Source: Akkermansiaceae bacterium
GTDB taxonomy: Bacteria; Verrucomicrobiota; Verrucomicrobiia; Verrucomicrobiales; Akkermansiaceae
Assembly: GCA_018676385.1 (NCBI GenBank)
Contig: JABHEX010000129.1
Coordinates: forward strand, 1-17,361
Direction: 5' to 3'
Length of the DNA stretch: 17,361 nt
In this document: in pieces, positions 6,541 through 13,525 of the stretch
Numbering within the stretch: the first letter of the stretch is position 1
Layout: the number at the start of each line of letters is the position of its first letter
Position numbers and translations under genes: made by a program
The notes under the pieces: generated by a model
Told to the model about the DNA's origin: nothing
Databases searched by the model: none
What the model saw: only the letters and a program-made list of their open reading frames with translations

Positions 6541-7962
6541 ATGCAATGCATCCTGCTTGCACTTGTGACTTGCCAGTTGAATCTGTCTCGGCATGATAGG
6601 GATGTGTTTGCAACGTTTTCGATCAAATCACTACTATGGCCAATCGGCCTGTCGATTTTGGGCGTTGTTCTATGCTCATACGTTATCCCTCATGAGATGG
6701 CAGCCGTGGATGAGCACATCATTGGTTTTCCCGATACTGACATCTCAGGGCATAGATTGCGCCCTTGGTTATTAGCATTACTCTGCATGATACCCGCCAT
6801 CGCCTCGTGGATGTATTATTTTTCAGGTAGTCTCGATCGCTATCTCGCCCGCCGCTTCCTCTCAGCCTTCGCCCTCTGCATGGGTGGTATGCTCGCCGTG
6901 CTTCTGCTCACCGATTTACAGAACAACGCGTCAAATTTCTCACAAAGCAATAACAGTATCGAGATGGCCATCAGCTATTACGGCATCTTTCTACCAGCGA
7001 CAATCGTCTTTATGCTGCCCTACGTGCTGTTATTAGCACTGCTATACAGCCTTGGGAAAATGTCGCGACACCAGGAAATTGTGTCGATGATACAGACAGG
7101 CCGTGGTATTTTCAGAATTGTTTTACCCCTGCTAGTGACGGGGGTTTTTTCCTCAACAGTATGTCTTGTGTACAATTACCACTGGGGGCCTACAGCGGAG
7201 GGATACAAGGAAATCATCATGGATAAGGCCAAGGGTGGCGAGGCTGACAGGGCCCGCACTGTTCTCTATCGAGACAATACCTCAAAACGCGTTTGGCTAG
7301 TGGGAGCCTTTCCCTATCAATTTGAAAAAACCGATACGATCATGAATGTCACAGTGAGTGCCTTCAACAGTGGCGGTCACCCAACAACCGTTTTGCGAGC
7401 AAAACAGGCGCAGTGGTCGCGAGAGAACAAAAAATGGACTTTTACTGGCACACAAATCATCGATAAACGAGCATCGCCCAAACCAGAGCTCATGAAGTCG
7501 GGTGACGTAGTGGTGCGTGATTGGCCAGAAACACCATGGCAGATCGTCAAACCTGGCTTGTCCCAGTCGCACCTTGGTGTTCCAGAGCTCAATAGCTGGC
7601 TCAGTGCTCACAAGGGCATAGAATGGGCCAATCATAGACCCTATCTCACGCAGTGGCACTATCGCTTCGCACAGCCAGTAATCTGTTTAGTGGTAATCTT
7701 ACTTGCAGCACCTCTTGGGATTGTATTTTCGCGAAGAGGTGTGGGAGGGGGCGTATCCATAGCTCTCTTTCTATGCGTGGGCATGCTATTTTCCTCGAGC
7801 TTTTTTCTGACTTTCGGTGAGGCTGGCACTCTACCCCCCGCCCTAGCTGCTTGGGGAACGAATATTCTCTTCGCCTGCATCGCTATATACTTGTTCAACC
7901 GCCGTGTTTCAGGACGGCCAATCTACTCGAGTTTGAAGCAGCTACTTCCTGGCGATAGTTAA
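6541..7962 (+). CDS. LptF/LptG family LPS-export permease with N-terminal membrane extension
   Basis: A 473-residue protein of the YjgP/YjgQ (LptF/LptG) family. With LptB this permease extracts lipopolysaccharide from the inner membrane for transport to the outer membrane. The family part starts near residue 97 (SLDRYLARRFLSAFALCMGG). TM helices follow at about 106-125, 147-170 and 193-212, then a periplasmic beta-jellyroll region (about 215-370), then three C-terminal helices (about 378-460) with LLAAPLGIVFSRRG. The family normally begins near that LDRY segment. Here about 95 extra residues precede it, with two more hydrophobic stretches (about 29-49 and 73-94). The start at 6541 is the first ATG; GTG 6604 is an alternative that would keep both extra segments. 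No LptF/LptG partner lies beside it. I cannot tell LptF from LptG. Confidence 0.88.
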   Translation: MQCILLALVTCQLNLSRHDRDVFATFSIKSLLWPIGLSILGVVLCSYVIPHEMAAVDEHIIGFPDTDISGHRLRPWLLALLCMIPAIASWMYYFSGSLDRYLARRFLSAFALCMGGMLAVLLLTDLQNNASNFSQSNNSIEMAISYYGIFLPATIVFMLPYVLLLALLYSLGKMSRHQEIVSMIQTGRGIFRIVLPLLVTGVFSSTVCLVYNYHWGPTAEGYKEIIMDKAKGGEADRARTVLYRDNTSKRVWLVGAFPYQFEKTDTIMNVTVSAFNSGGHPTTVLRAKQAQWSRENKKWTFTGTQIIDKRASPKPELMKSGDVVVRDWPETPWQIVKPGLSQSHLGVPELNSWLSAHKGIEWANHRPYLTQWHYRFAQPVICLVVILLAAPLGIVFSRRGVGGGVSIALFLCVGMLFSSSFFLTFGEAGTLPPALAAWGTNILFACIAIYLFNRRVSGRPIYSSLKQLLPGDS

Positions 7963-7988
7963 CTTTTTATTTTCTGCACCTTTCGTGC

Positions 7989-8017
7989 TTGACCACTGGC
8001 AGTATGATCCCTAGCGT
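7989..8017 (+). promoter_or_regulatory. Candidate rpsU promoter
   Basis: TTGACC (7989-7994) and TAGCGT (8012-8017) with a 17-bp spacer. The -35 box is strong and the -10 box weak. Transcription would begin near 8024, giving a leader of roughly 78 nt that contains the hairpin and tandem repeat described separately. Confidence 0.45.
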
Positions 8018-8033
8018 CCGCCTCCCTGCTTGC

Positions 8034-8049
8034 TTGCACAGCGGTGCAA
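8034..8049 (+). other. Hairpin in the rpsU leader
   Basis: TTGCAC-AGCG-GTGCAA is a perfect 6-bp stem with a 4-nt loop, a few bases before the 14-bp tandem repeat. It has no T-run, so it is not a terminator. It is a possible site for feedback by S21 or for RNA stability (inference). Confidence 0.5.
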
Positions 8050-8054
8050 CTAGT

Positions 8055-8082
8055 AGCTAACCATTTCCAGCTAACCATTTCC
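8055..8082 (+). repeat. Exact 14-bp tandem repeat upstream of rpsU
   Basis: AGCTAACCATTTCC occurs twice back to back (8055-8068 and 8069-8082) with no mismatch. The second copy ends 19 bp before the rpsU ATG, in the place a ribosome would cover. It could be a recent slippage duplication or a paired binding site. Confidence 0.9.
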
Positions 8083-8101
8083 CAAACCAATAGAAATTCA
8101 T

Positions 8102-8323
8102 ATGAGAGGTATTGAAATCCAGAAAAATGAGCCCGTAGATCGTGCTCTTAAGCGTCTTAAAGGTCTACTCGATTCCGAAGGGATTCTTGAGGAAATGCGC
8201 CGTCGTCGCTCATTCGAGACTGTGACTCAGCGTAAGCAGCGTAAAGAGCGCACTGCATCCAAGCGCCATGCTATCCGCTGGAAGTTCCAGAGGGTAAAAC
8301 CTGCAGAGGACAAAGAGTCCTAA
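8102..8323 (+). CDS. rpsU: Small-subunit ribosomal protein bS21
   Basis: A 73-residue, very basic protein with the S21 pattern: NEPVDRALKRLKGLLDSEG, then EEMRRRRSFET, then the Lys/Arg-rich helix QRKQRKERTASKRHAIRWK. S21 sits on the 30S platform near the 3' end of 16S rRNA and takes part in initiation. The C-terminal RVKPAEDKES tail is slightly longer than usual and acidic. The gene is monocistronic: it has its own candidate promoter and a strong terminator 38 bp after the stop. It lacks a Shine-Dalgarno site. In Flavobacteriia, which also rarely use such sites, S21 helps occlude the anti-SD sequence; whether that applies here is unknown. Confidence 0.95.
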   Translation: MRGIEIQKNEPVDRALKRLKGLLDSEGILEEMRRRRSFETVTQRKQRKERTASKRHAIRWKFQRVKPAEDKES

Positions 8324-8360
8324 CACTCCGCTCAGAGAGATTCCTAATAATATTTTATAG

Positions 8361-8389
8361 AGCACTCCGTTACGCGGAGTGCTTTTTTT
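8361..8389 (+). terminator. Rho-independent terminator of rpsU
   Basis: AGCACTCCG (8361-8369) pairs perfectly with CGGAGTGCT (8375-8383) around a 5-nt loop, and the run of seven T spans 8383-8389. It is GC-rich and directly downstream of rpsU. Confidence 0.93.
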
Positions 8390-8441
8390 GTGGCTATCAG
8401 CCTAGTTTTAAAAAATGAGCACATTTTCCACCATTTTAAAG

Positions 8442-8470
8442 TTGTCAATCTAGCGTCTCGACACTAAACC
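8442..8470 (+). promoter_or_regulatory. Candidate promoter of tRNA-Phe
   Basis: TTGTCA (8442-8447) and TAAACC (8465-8470) are 17 bp apart. The expected start is near 8477, which leaves a 5' leader of about 37 nt for RNase P to remove before the tRNA at 8514. Confidence 0.45.
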
Positions 8471-8513
8471 CTCCCCGCGCCTGTTTCACAGCAGATCGCA
8501 AAACAACAGTAAA

Positions 8514-8589
8514 GGCCCGATAGCTCAGTTGGTAGAGCAGAGGATTGAAAATCCTTGTGTCCCTGGTTCGATCCCGGGTCGGGCCACCA
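8514..8589 (+). tRNA. tRNA-Phe (GAA)
   Basis: A 76-nt cloverleaf. The acceptor stem is GGCCCGA/TCGGGCC, followed by discriminator A and an encoded CCA. The D-arm is GCTC..GAGC with the loop AGTTGGTA. The anticodon arm is AGGAT-TGAAAAT-CCT with anticodon GAA. The T-arm has the GTTCGATC loop between CCTGG- and CCGGG-type strands. It decodes UUC and UUU. It has its own candidate promoter. Confidence 0.97.
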
Positions 8590-8608
8590 CTGTTAAATGA
8601 ACAACCAA

Positions 8609-8643
8609 CCGCTTCAGAAGTATTTTCTTTGGCGGCTTTTTTT
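8609..8643 (+). terminator. Possible terminator after tRNA-Phe
   Basis: CCGC (8609-8612) can pair with GCGG (8632-8635) over a loop that contains CTTCAGAAG. Seven T follow (8637-8643). The stem is short, so the call rests mainly on the T-run and position. If it works, the phosphoesterase starting at 8656 needs its own promoter or readthrough. Confidence 0.4.
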
Positions 8644-8655
8644 ACCCCTTTTTAC

Positions 8656-9315
8656 ATGCGTATCGCCATCGGAGATATTCACGGGTGCCTAACGTCGCTC
8701 GAGACAATGCTGGATGTTCTTCAGCCTAACAAAACAGATCTAGTTATCACCCTCGGCGATTACGTGGATCGAGGGCCAAACTCAAAAGGTGTTATTGAGC
8801 GGCTTTTAGAATTTAGAAAAAATCACAATCTCGTCCACCTCATGGGCAACCATGAAATTCAGATGATTCGCGCACTTGAAGCCCCGCATCATAGGGAACG
8901 ATTTCTTAGCGCTCTCTGTGGTGGCATGGAAACTCTTGACTCCTATGGCGGCAGTTTCGACGACATTCCTGAGGATCACTGGGAGTTTATCCGGTCGGCA
9001 GAACTCTATCATGAGCTGGAAGATCACATTCTCGTCCACGCCGGCATAGCTAGCGAGACACCCGTCGACTTACAAGATCAGGAGACGTATTACTACCAAC
9101 GTTTCTACTGTCAAAAACCCCACATCTCAGGAAAAACTGTCGTTTGCGGCCACACCATCCAAGGCGACTTACCAAACAACCAAGGGCACGCTATCTGCTT
9201 GGACACTTGCGCATATGGTGGCGGCTGGCTAAGTGCGATAGATGTCGATAGTGGCACAATCTGGCAGACAAACGAGCATGGCGAAAACCGATTGCTACAG
9301 CTAGATAAACTCTAA
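8656..9315 (+). CDS. PPP-family metallophosphoesterase (bacterial Ser/Thr phosphatase/ApaH-like)
   Basis: A 219-residue protein with all signature blocks of the phosphoprotein phosphatase superfamily: GDIHG (6-10; metal ligands Asp7, His9), GDYVDRG (34-40; Asp35), GNHE (64-67; Asn65 ligand, His66 general acid), LVHAG (126-130; His128) and CGHT (164-167; His166). It is a two-metal hydrolase of phosphomonoesters or phosphoanhydrides. Members include protein Ser/Thr phosphatases (PrpA/PrpB), PrpE and diadenosine tetraphosphatase ApaH. Its size is closest to the PrpA/PrpB class, but the substrate cannot be read from sequence. A longer frame open to 8545 runs through the tRNA and is not real. The ATG at 8656 (MRIAIGDIHG) is the natural start. 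No Shine-Dalgarno site precedes it; the upstream stretch is pyrimidine-rich. Confidence 0.9.
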   Translation: MRIAIGDIHGCLTSLETMLDVLQPNKTDLVITLGDYVDRGPNSKGVIERLLEFRKNHNLVHLMGNHEIQMIRALEAPHHRERFLSALCGGMETLDSYGGSFDDIPEDHWEFIRSAELYHELEDHILVHAGIASETPVDLQDQETYYYQRFYCQKPHISGKTVVCGHTIQGDLPNNQGHAICLDTCAYGGGWLSAIDVDSGTIWQTNEHGENRLLQLDKL

Positions 9316-9336
9316 AAAAACCATTTAGCTTGTAAT

Positions 9337-9368
9337 AAAAAACGGCGTGCCACTTTCGTGACACGCCG
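9337..9368 (-). terminator. Rho-independent terminator of pnp
   Basis: On the minus strand, CGGCGTGTCAC pairs with GTGGCACGCCG (one T-G wobble) as an 11-bp stem closed by a GAAA tetraloop (9343-9368). Six T follow (9342-9337). It lies 49 bp after the pnp stop. On the plus strand there is no T-run, so it does not terminate the phosphoesterase efficiently. Confidence 0.93.
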
Positions 9369-9417
9369 GTGAGTAATTTGATTATTTGGGTAACGCGAGC
9401 GTTCGTCGCCTCACGCT

Positions 9418-11571
9418 TTACGCTTCTGCTGGCTCGGGAGCATCAGCAGCATCGTTCTGCTTTGCTTCGCGGGCTGCGGCGCGGATGGACATCTTAACGC
9501 GTCCACGATCATCAACACCGATGCACTTGGCAGTGACGGTGTCGCCTTTCTTAACAACGTCCTCAGTCTTCTCGACGCGGCCCTCGGCCAGCTCGGAGAT
9601 GTGGATGAGGCCGTCTTTGCCGGGCATGATCTGCATGAAGGCACCGAAGTTCGTAGTTGATACGATGGCACCAGTGTAAACCGTTCCTACTTCCACTTCT
9701 GCAAACATCTGCTTGATCATCTCCATCGCACGGTCGAGGCTTTCCTTCTTGGAAGCATAGACGTGCACTGTGCCGTCGTCCTCGATGTTGATGTCAGCAC
9801 CGGACTCAGCCTGGATGCCTTTGATGTTTTTACCTCCTGGTCCGATGAGTTCACCGATGCGTTCTGGGTCGATCTTGGTAGATTCGATGCGTGGTGCATG
9901 CTCGGAAAGAGAAGCAGGCTCGGCGATGGTATCTTCCATCTTTTTGAGAACAATTGCGCGAGCATCAGTTGCTTTTACAAGTGCCTCTTCAAGGATGGAG
10001 AGCGGTATACCTGGAAGCTTGAGGTCAAGCTGGTAGCCGGTTACACCTTCGCTCGTGCCACAGACTTTAAAGTCCATGTCGCCGTAGAAGTCCTCGGAGC
10101 CGATTATATCGAGTAGGGTCTTGTGCTCCTTGATATTGTCGTTTTCATCCATCTCGGTAACAAGACCAACAGCGATTGCACCCACCGGGCGGATAAGTGG
10201 TACACCTGCATCAAGCAGAGCCATGGTGCCGGAACAAACCGTTGCCATGGAAGATGAACCATTGGACTCAAGCACCTCAGATGTCACACGCATGGCGTAT
10301 GGGAAGTCCTCTACGGATGGAATAACTGGCTCGATAGAACGCTCAGCGAGCGCACCGTGACCAATTTCACGACGGTTCATACCGCCAAATCGGCCGGCTT
10401 CACCCACAGAGAATGGAGGGAAGCTGTAGTGCAGGAAGAATCGCTTGCTGTCGTCACCACCAGCGTAGTTATCGTAATACATGCACTCATCAGCAGGGGC
10501 GAGAGTGGCTGTTGCGAGGGCTTGGGTCTCACCACGAGCAAAGATCGATGATCCGTGCACACGTGGAAGAGTTCCGGCCTCAGAGTAGAGTTCGCGGAGG
10601 GTATCGATGTCACGGCCGTCGGCGCGGATGCCTTTTTCCATGATAGCGATACGGAATGCCTTCTTCTGGATGTATTCAAAGCACTGTTCGATTTCGAACG
10701 CGGATACTTCAGGAACACGCTCTTTAAGAGTAGCTTCTACTTCGTCGCGCAGGGCGCCGACTTTCTTGCCACGCTCAACTTTGTTGGGCGCGTAGATGGC
10801 GTCTTCGATGCGGTCACCAGCAACTTCGTAAGCGATTTCAAGCAGGTCTTCCTTGGCAACAGTCACGGTGTAGTCGCGCTTAGGCTTGCCAACTTTAGCA
10901 GCAAGTTCTTCGATAGCGGTAACGATCACGTTAACGTTCTCTTGGGCGAAGTGGAGTGCTTTGACAAAGTCGGCTTCTGGAAGCTCGTTAGCAGCACCTT
11001 CGATCATGATGACCTCGGTCTTGTTACCAACGTAGACGAGATCGAGATCACTGTCTTCGCGCTGCTCGAATGTTGGGTTCACGATGAACTCACCATCGAC
11101 ACGACCGACGCGCACGGCACCGATTGGGCCAGCGAACGGGATGTCTGAGATGGCAAGTGCAGCAGAAGCACCGTTCATGCTGAGGATGTCAGCGTCATTC
11201 TCGCCGTCAGCAGCAAGCATCAGGGCAATGATTTGGGTATCGTAAAGGTAGCCTTTCGGGAAAAGCGGACGCAGTGGACGGTCAGTCATGCGGCAGGTAA
11301 GAACCTCCTTTTCAGTAGGACGGCCTTCGCGTTTGAAGTAGCCACCAGGGAAAGTGCCCGCTGCAGCAGCGCGCTCTTTGTATTCAACAGACAAGGGGAA
11401 CCATGTCTGACCTTCACGGATTTTGGATTGTGAAACGGCTGTCACGAGGACAACGGTTTCTCCGGATCTGATTTCAACAGCTCCGTCGGCCAACTTAGCC
11501 AATTTACCGGTCTCAATCGAGATCGGGTTAGATCCCACGGGGATCGATATTTTTTCAATTTCTAGGTTCAT
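9418..11571 (-). CDS. pnp: Polynucleotide phosphorylase (polyribonucleotide nucleotidyltransferase)
   Basis: A 717-residue protein of the usual PNPase length. It degrades RNA 3' to 5' with phosphate, releasing nucleoside diphosphates, and can add tails in reverse. It forms a trimeric ring and is often degradosome-associated. Domain order: first RNase PH-like domain (about 1-230, with RSGETVVLVTAVSQS and FFPLS-type FPLSVEYKERAAAAGTFPGG), an all-helical linker, the second RNase PH-like domain (about 310-550, RADGRDIDTLR, SGTMALLDAGVPLI), a KH domain (about 562-625, GPGGK at 577-581) and an S1 domain (628-697). Asp494, Asp500 and Lys502 match the catalytic Asp486, Asp492 and Lys494 of the E. coli enzyme. 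The C-terminus is an Ala/Glu/Pro tail. It lies downstream of rpsO, the classical arrangement, with a hairpin-containing leader. Confidence 0.98.
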   Translation of the reverse strand: MNLEIEKISIPVGSNPISIETGKLAKLADGAVEIRSGETVVLVTAVSQSKIREGQTWFPLSVEYKERAAAAGTFPGGYFKREGRPTEKEVLTCRMTDRPLRPLFPKGYLYDTQIIALMLAADGENDADILSMNGASAALAISDIPFAGPIGAVRVGRVDGEFIVNPTFEQREDSDLDLVYVGNKTEVIMIEGAANELPEADFVKALHFAQENVNVIVTAIEELAAKVGKPKRDYTVTVAKEDLLEIAYEVAGDRIEDAIYAPNKVERGKKVGALRDEVEATLKERVPEVSAFEIEQCFEYIQKKAFRIAIMEKGIRADGRDIDTLRELYSEAGTLPRVHGSSIFARGETQALATATLAPADECMYYDNYAGGDDSKRFFLHYSFPPFSVGEAGRFGGMNRREIGHGALAERSIEPVIPSVEDFPYAMRVTSEVLESNGSSSMATVCSGTMALLDAGVPLIRPVGAIAVGLVTEMDENDNIKEHKTLLDIIGSEDFYGDMDFKVCGTSEGVTGYQLDLKLPGIPLSILEEALVKATDARAIVLKKMEDTIAEPASLSEHAPRIESTKIDPERIGELIGPGGKNIKGIQAESGADINIEDDGTVHVYASKKESLDRAMEMIKQMFAEVEVGTVYTGAIVSTTNFGAFMQIMPGKDGLIHISELAEGRVEKTEDVVKKGDTVTAKCIGVDDRGRVKMSIRAAAREAKQNDAADAPEPAEA

Positions 11572-11852
11572 TTCTTTTTTCTTCTATTTCTTGGTTTTGG
11601 AACCCGCTGCGTCAATGATTGCGTGGCGGGTTTAGGCGTCTCGTTGTTTCTTTTTTGTTTCTTTGGGTAAAGCCTCCAATCCTAACAATATTGTCAGAAT
11701 TGGGAAATGGGATACGGAAGCGGTGTTCCGTGAAAGGGTTCAAAGGCTGTTCCCAAAACCCGGCCAGCTGCGTGAGACAAGAAGCGTAACTGGCGAGGGT
11801 GATAAGCAGAGCGGCCACAGAATAACTGTGACCGCTTGCGTAAAATTCATTG
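11572..11852 (-). promoter_or_regulatory. rpsO-pnp intergenic leader with two hairpins
   Basis: A 281-bp spacer without a credible gene. Just after the rpsO stop (read on the minus strand), AGCGGTCACAG pairs with CTGTGGCCGCT through one wobble (11 bp, loop TTATT, 11836-11810). Close to the pnp start, AACCCGC pairs with GCGGGTT (11632-11601), with the palindromic core CAATCATTG inside. Neither hairpin has a terminator T-run. In E. coli the pnp leader forms a hairpin cut by RNase III, and PNPase then represses its own mRNA. The arrangement here suggests a similar control, but that is inference. Confidence 0.55.
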
Positions 11853-12200
11853 TTAGCGACGAAGACCGAGGCCTTTGATCAGCTTCTGGTAGCGTTCCAC
11901 AGACTCACGCTTCAGGTAATCAAGTAACTTCCTACGCTGGGCAACCATGGTCAGGAGGCCGCGGCGGCTGGCAAAATCTTTTTTGTGCTCACCCATGTGG
12001 TCGGTGAGGTGTTTGATGCGCTTGGTGAGAAGGGCAACTTGAAAGTCTGCACTTCCGGTGTCTCCCTTGTGAAGCTGGAAATCGGCAGGGTTAATGTCCG
12101 CAGCGGGAATGCCCTTGGCGTTTTTCTCAGCGATGGCTTCGACGCTTTGCTCGTCGGCTTCAGTGGCAACGTCAGTTGCGTTTTCAGTATCAGTACTCAT
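11853..12200 (-). CDS. rpsO: Small-subunit ribosomal protein uS15 with N-terminal extension
   Basis: A 115-residue protein. The core from about residue 36 to 115 is canonical S15: DTGSADFQVALLTKRI (47-62), HLTDHMGEHKKDFASRRGLL (64-83), QRRKLLDYLK (88-97) and the C-terminal LIKGLGLRR. S15 binds the 16S central domain early in 30S assembly. It is usually about 89 residues. Here roughly 26 acidic, Ala/Glu-rich residues precede the core (MSTDTENATDVATEADEQ). The ATG at 12200 is the only plausible start for this frame. It lies upstream of pnp, probably co-transcribed in part. Its 5' region (12201-12372) is shared with the divergent aminotransferase gene. Confidence 0.95.
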   Translation of the reverse strand: MSTDTENATDVATEADEQSVEAIAEKNAKGIPAADINPADFQLHKGDTGSADFQVALLTKRIKHLTDHMGEHKKDFASRRGLLTMVAQRRKLLDYLKRESVERYQKLIKGLGLRR

Positions 12201-12277
12201 ATAATTAATTTGTTTTCATACCAGCACCTTGCCAGCATGCCCTTGATCGGGAGGCGGGAATAAATCACAAACCCAAA

Positions 12278-12307
12278 AGATTGCAAGGGAAATACAAGGA
12301 AAGTCAA
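12278..12307 (-). promoter_or_regulatory. Tentative rpsO promoter
   Basis: On the minus strand, TTGACT (12307-12302) and CAATCT (12283-12278) are 18 bp apart. The -35 is good and the -10 only partly matches. The expected 5' leader would be about 70 nt. Confidence 0.3.
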
Positions 12308-12335
12308 AATGCCATGATCCTGACACGCTCTGGCT

Positions 12336-12365
12336 TTGACAAAGTTAGTTAATCGGCAATATTCA
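12336..12365 (+). promoter_or_regulatory. Candidate aminotransferase promoter giving a leaderless mRNA
   Basis: A perfect -35 TTGACA (12336-12341), an 18-bp spacer and TATTCA (12360-12365). A start about seven bases after the -10 falls at or next to the ATG at 12373, so the transcript would have almost no 5' leader. Confidence 0.5.
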
Positions 12366-12372
12366 CGCCGAG

Positions 12373-13473
12373 ATGTCAGAGACCACACACACTCAGTTGC
12401 CCAAGTTGTATATCCCAGGCCCAGTGGATATCGCCCCCGAGACTTACGAAGCCATGTGCCAGCCGATGATAGGCCACCGTGGAGGCGATTTTGAAGCTCT
12501 TTACGCCAGTATTCAGCCGAACTTGAAGCCAATTCTCGGAACTGAGCGACCAGTGTATCTGTCCACTTCTTCGGCATGGGGCGTGATGGAAGGTGCGATC
12601 CGTAATCTGGTGCAAACCAAAGTGTTGAATCTCTGCTGTGGTGCCTTTTCTGATAAGTGGTATGGCGTGGCGCAAAGCTGCGGTAAAGATGCTGAAAAAA
12701 TCCAGGTAGAGTGGGGTGAGGCAATCGACCCTGATGCTGTCCGAGCTAAACTTGCAGAAGGTGGTTTTGACACAGTAACAATGGCTCACAATGAGACATC
12801 AACCGGTGTGATGAATGATCTTGCTGGGATTGCAGCGGTGGTGAATGAGTTTCCTGATGTGCTATTGGTGGTAGATACAGTTTCCTCTCTATCTGCCGTT
12901 CCTGTAGAGATGGACAAACTCGGAATTGATGTCGTGCTCGCAGGCGTGCAGAAGGCACTGGCGTTACCTCCAGGACTTGCCGTGTTTGCTATTTCAGAAG
13001 CAGCACTCGAGCGAGCATCAACCACTGAAGGCCGCGGCTACTACTTTGATTTTTGCGAGTTTGAGAAGAATACGGTGAAAAATAACACACCCTCAACACC
13101 AGCAATCTCATTGCTCTATGCGCTGAAACAAAAGGTAGATTCCATCGCTGAGGAAGGGCTTGAGGCTCGGTTCGCGCGCCACGCAAAACTCAACGCCATG
13201 ATCCACACTTGGATGGCTAAGCATGGATTCGAGAATTTTGCCCCCCCAGGTTTCCAATCCAAATCTCTTACGGCTATCGATAACACAAGCGGCCGTCTCG
13301 ATGTTCCAGCATTTATTAAAACGCTGCGAGCCAAGCACAATGTACTCATCAATGGTGGTTACGGTAAGATCAAAGGTGCCACGTTCCGCATTTCCAATAT
13401 GGGTAACGAGACTGAGGAAACGATGCAGAAACTGATCGATCAGCTCGATGACGTGATACCCAGCTTTCTATAG
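12373..13473 (+). CDS. Class V aminotransferase (alanine-glyoxylate/serine-pyruvate type)
   Basis: A 366-residue PLP enzyme of fold type I, class V. Features in order: YIPGPVDIAPETYEAM (13-28), GHRGGDF (34-40), the loop STSSAWGVMEGAIRNL (64-79), HNETSTGVMNDL (139-150), the PLP-ring Asp168 in VVDTVSSL, and the Schiff-base Lys194 in GVQKALALPPGLAVF. A C-terminal small domain carries the substrate arginine region (ATFRISNMGN). The family moves amino groups between Ala/Ser and glyoxylate/pyruvate. In some bacteria a close relative makes phosphoserine in place of SerC, so a serine-synthesis role is possible. The gene diverges from rpsO. No Shine-Dalgarno site is present; a TTGACA promoter sits so close that the mRNA may be leaderless. 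Confidence 0.9.
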   Translation: MSETTHTQLPKLYIPGPVDIAPETYEAMCQPMIGHRGGDFEALYASIQPNLKPILGTERPVYLSTSSAWGVMEGAIRNLVQTKVLNLCCGAFSDKWYGVAQSCGKDAEKIQVEWGEAIDPDAVRAKLAEGGFDTVTMAHNETSTGVMNDLAGIAAVVNEFPDVLLVVDTVSSLSAVPVEMDKLGIDVVLAGVQKALALPPGLAVFAISEAALERASTTEGRGYYFDFCEFEKNTVKNNTPSTPAISLLYALKQKVDSIAEEGLEARFARHAKLNAMIHTWMAKHGFENFAPPGFQSKSLTAIDNTSGRLDVPAFIKTLRAKHNVLINGGYGKIKGATFRISNMGNETEETMQKLIDQLDDVIPSFL

Positions 13474-13489
13474 AGGGGAGCAAGAACTT

Positions 13490-13518
13490 GGAAGCATAAC
13501 AATCAAGCTTCCTGTTTT
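13490..13518 (+). terminator. Weak terminator after the aminotransferase
   Basis: GGAAGC (13490-13495) pairs with GCTTCC (13507-13512) over an 11-nt loop, and TGTTTT follows. It lies in the 52-bp gap between two convergent genes. The stem is short and the T-run broken. Confidence 0.45.
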
Positions 13519-13525
13519 CAGCTGG

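Noticed and set aside
8545..8655. N-terminal extension of the phosphoesterase frame into the tRNA gene
   Set aside because: The extension would translate part of tRNA-Phe and a T-rich stretch; the protein family starts at MRIAIGDIHG (8656).
10555..11148. Long open frame (197 codons) on the plus strand
   Set aside because: It is antisense to the strongly conserved pnp gene, has no family features, and its composition follows from the codon pattern of pnp.
11612..11878. Small open frames on both strands in the rpsO-pnp spacer
   Set aside because: No recognisable protein pattern, and they run through the leader hairpins; better explained as non-coding.
12197..12789. Several overlapping minus-strand frames over the aminotransferase start
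   Set aside because: They are antisense to a clear PLP enzyme and out of frame with rpsO; no conserved motif.
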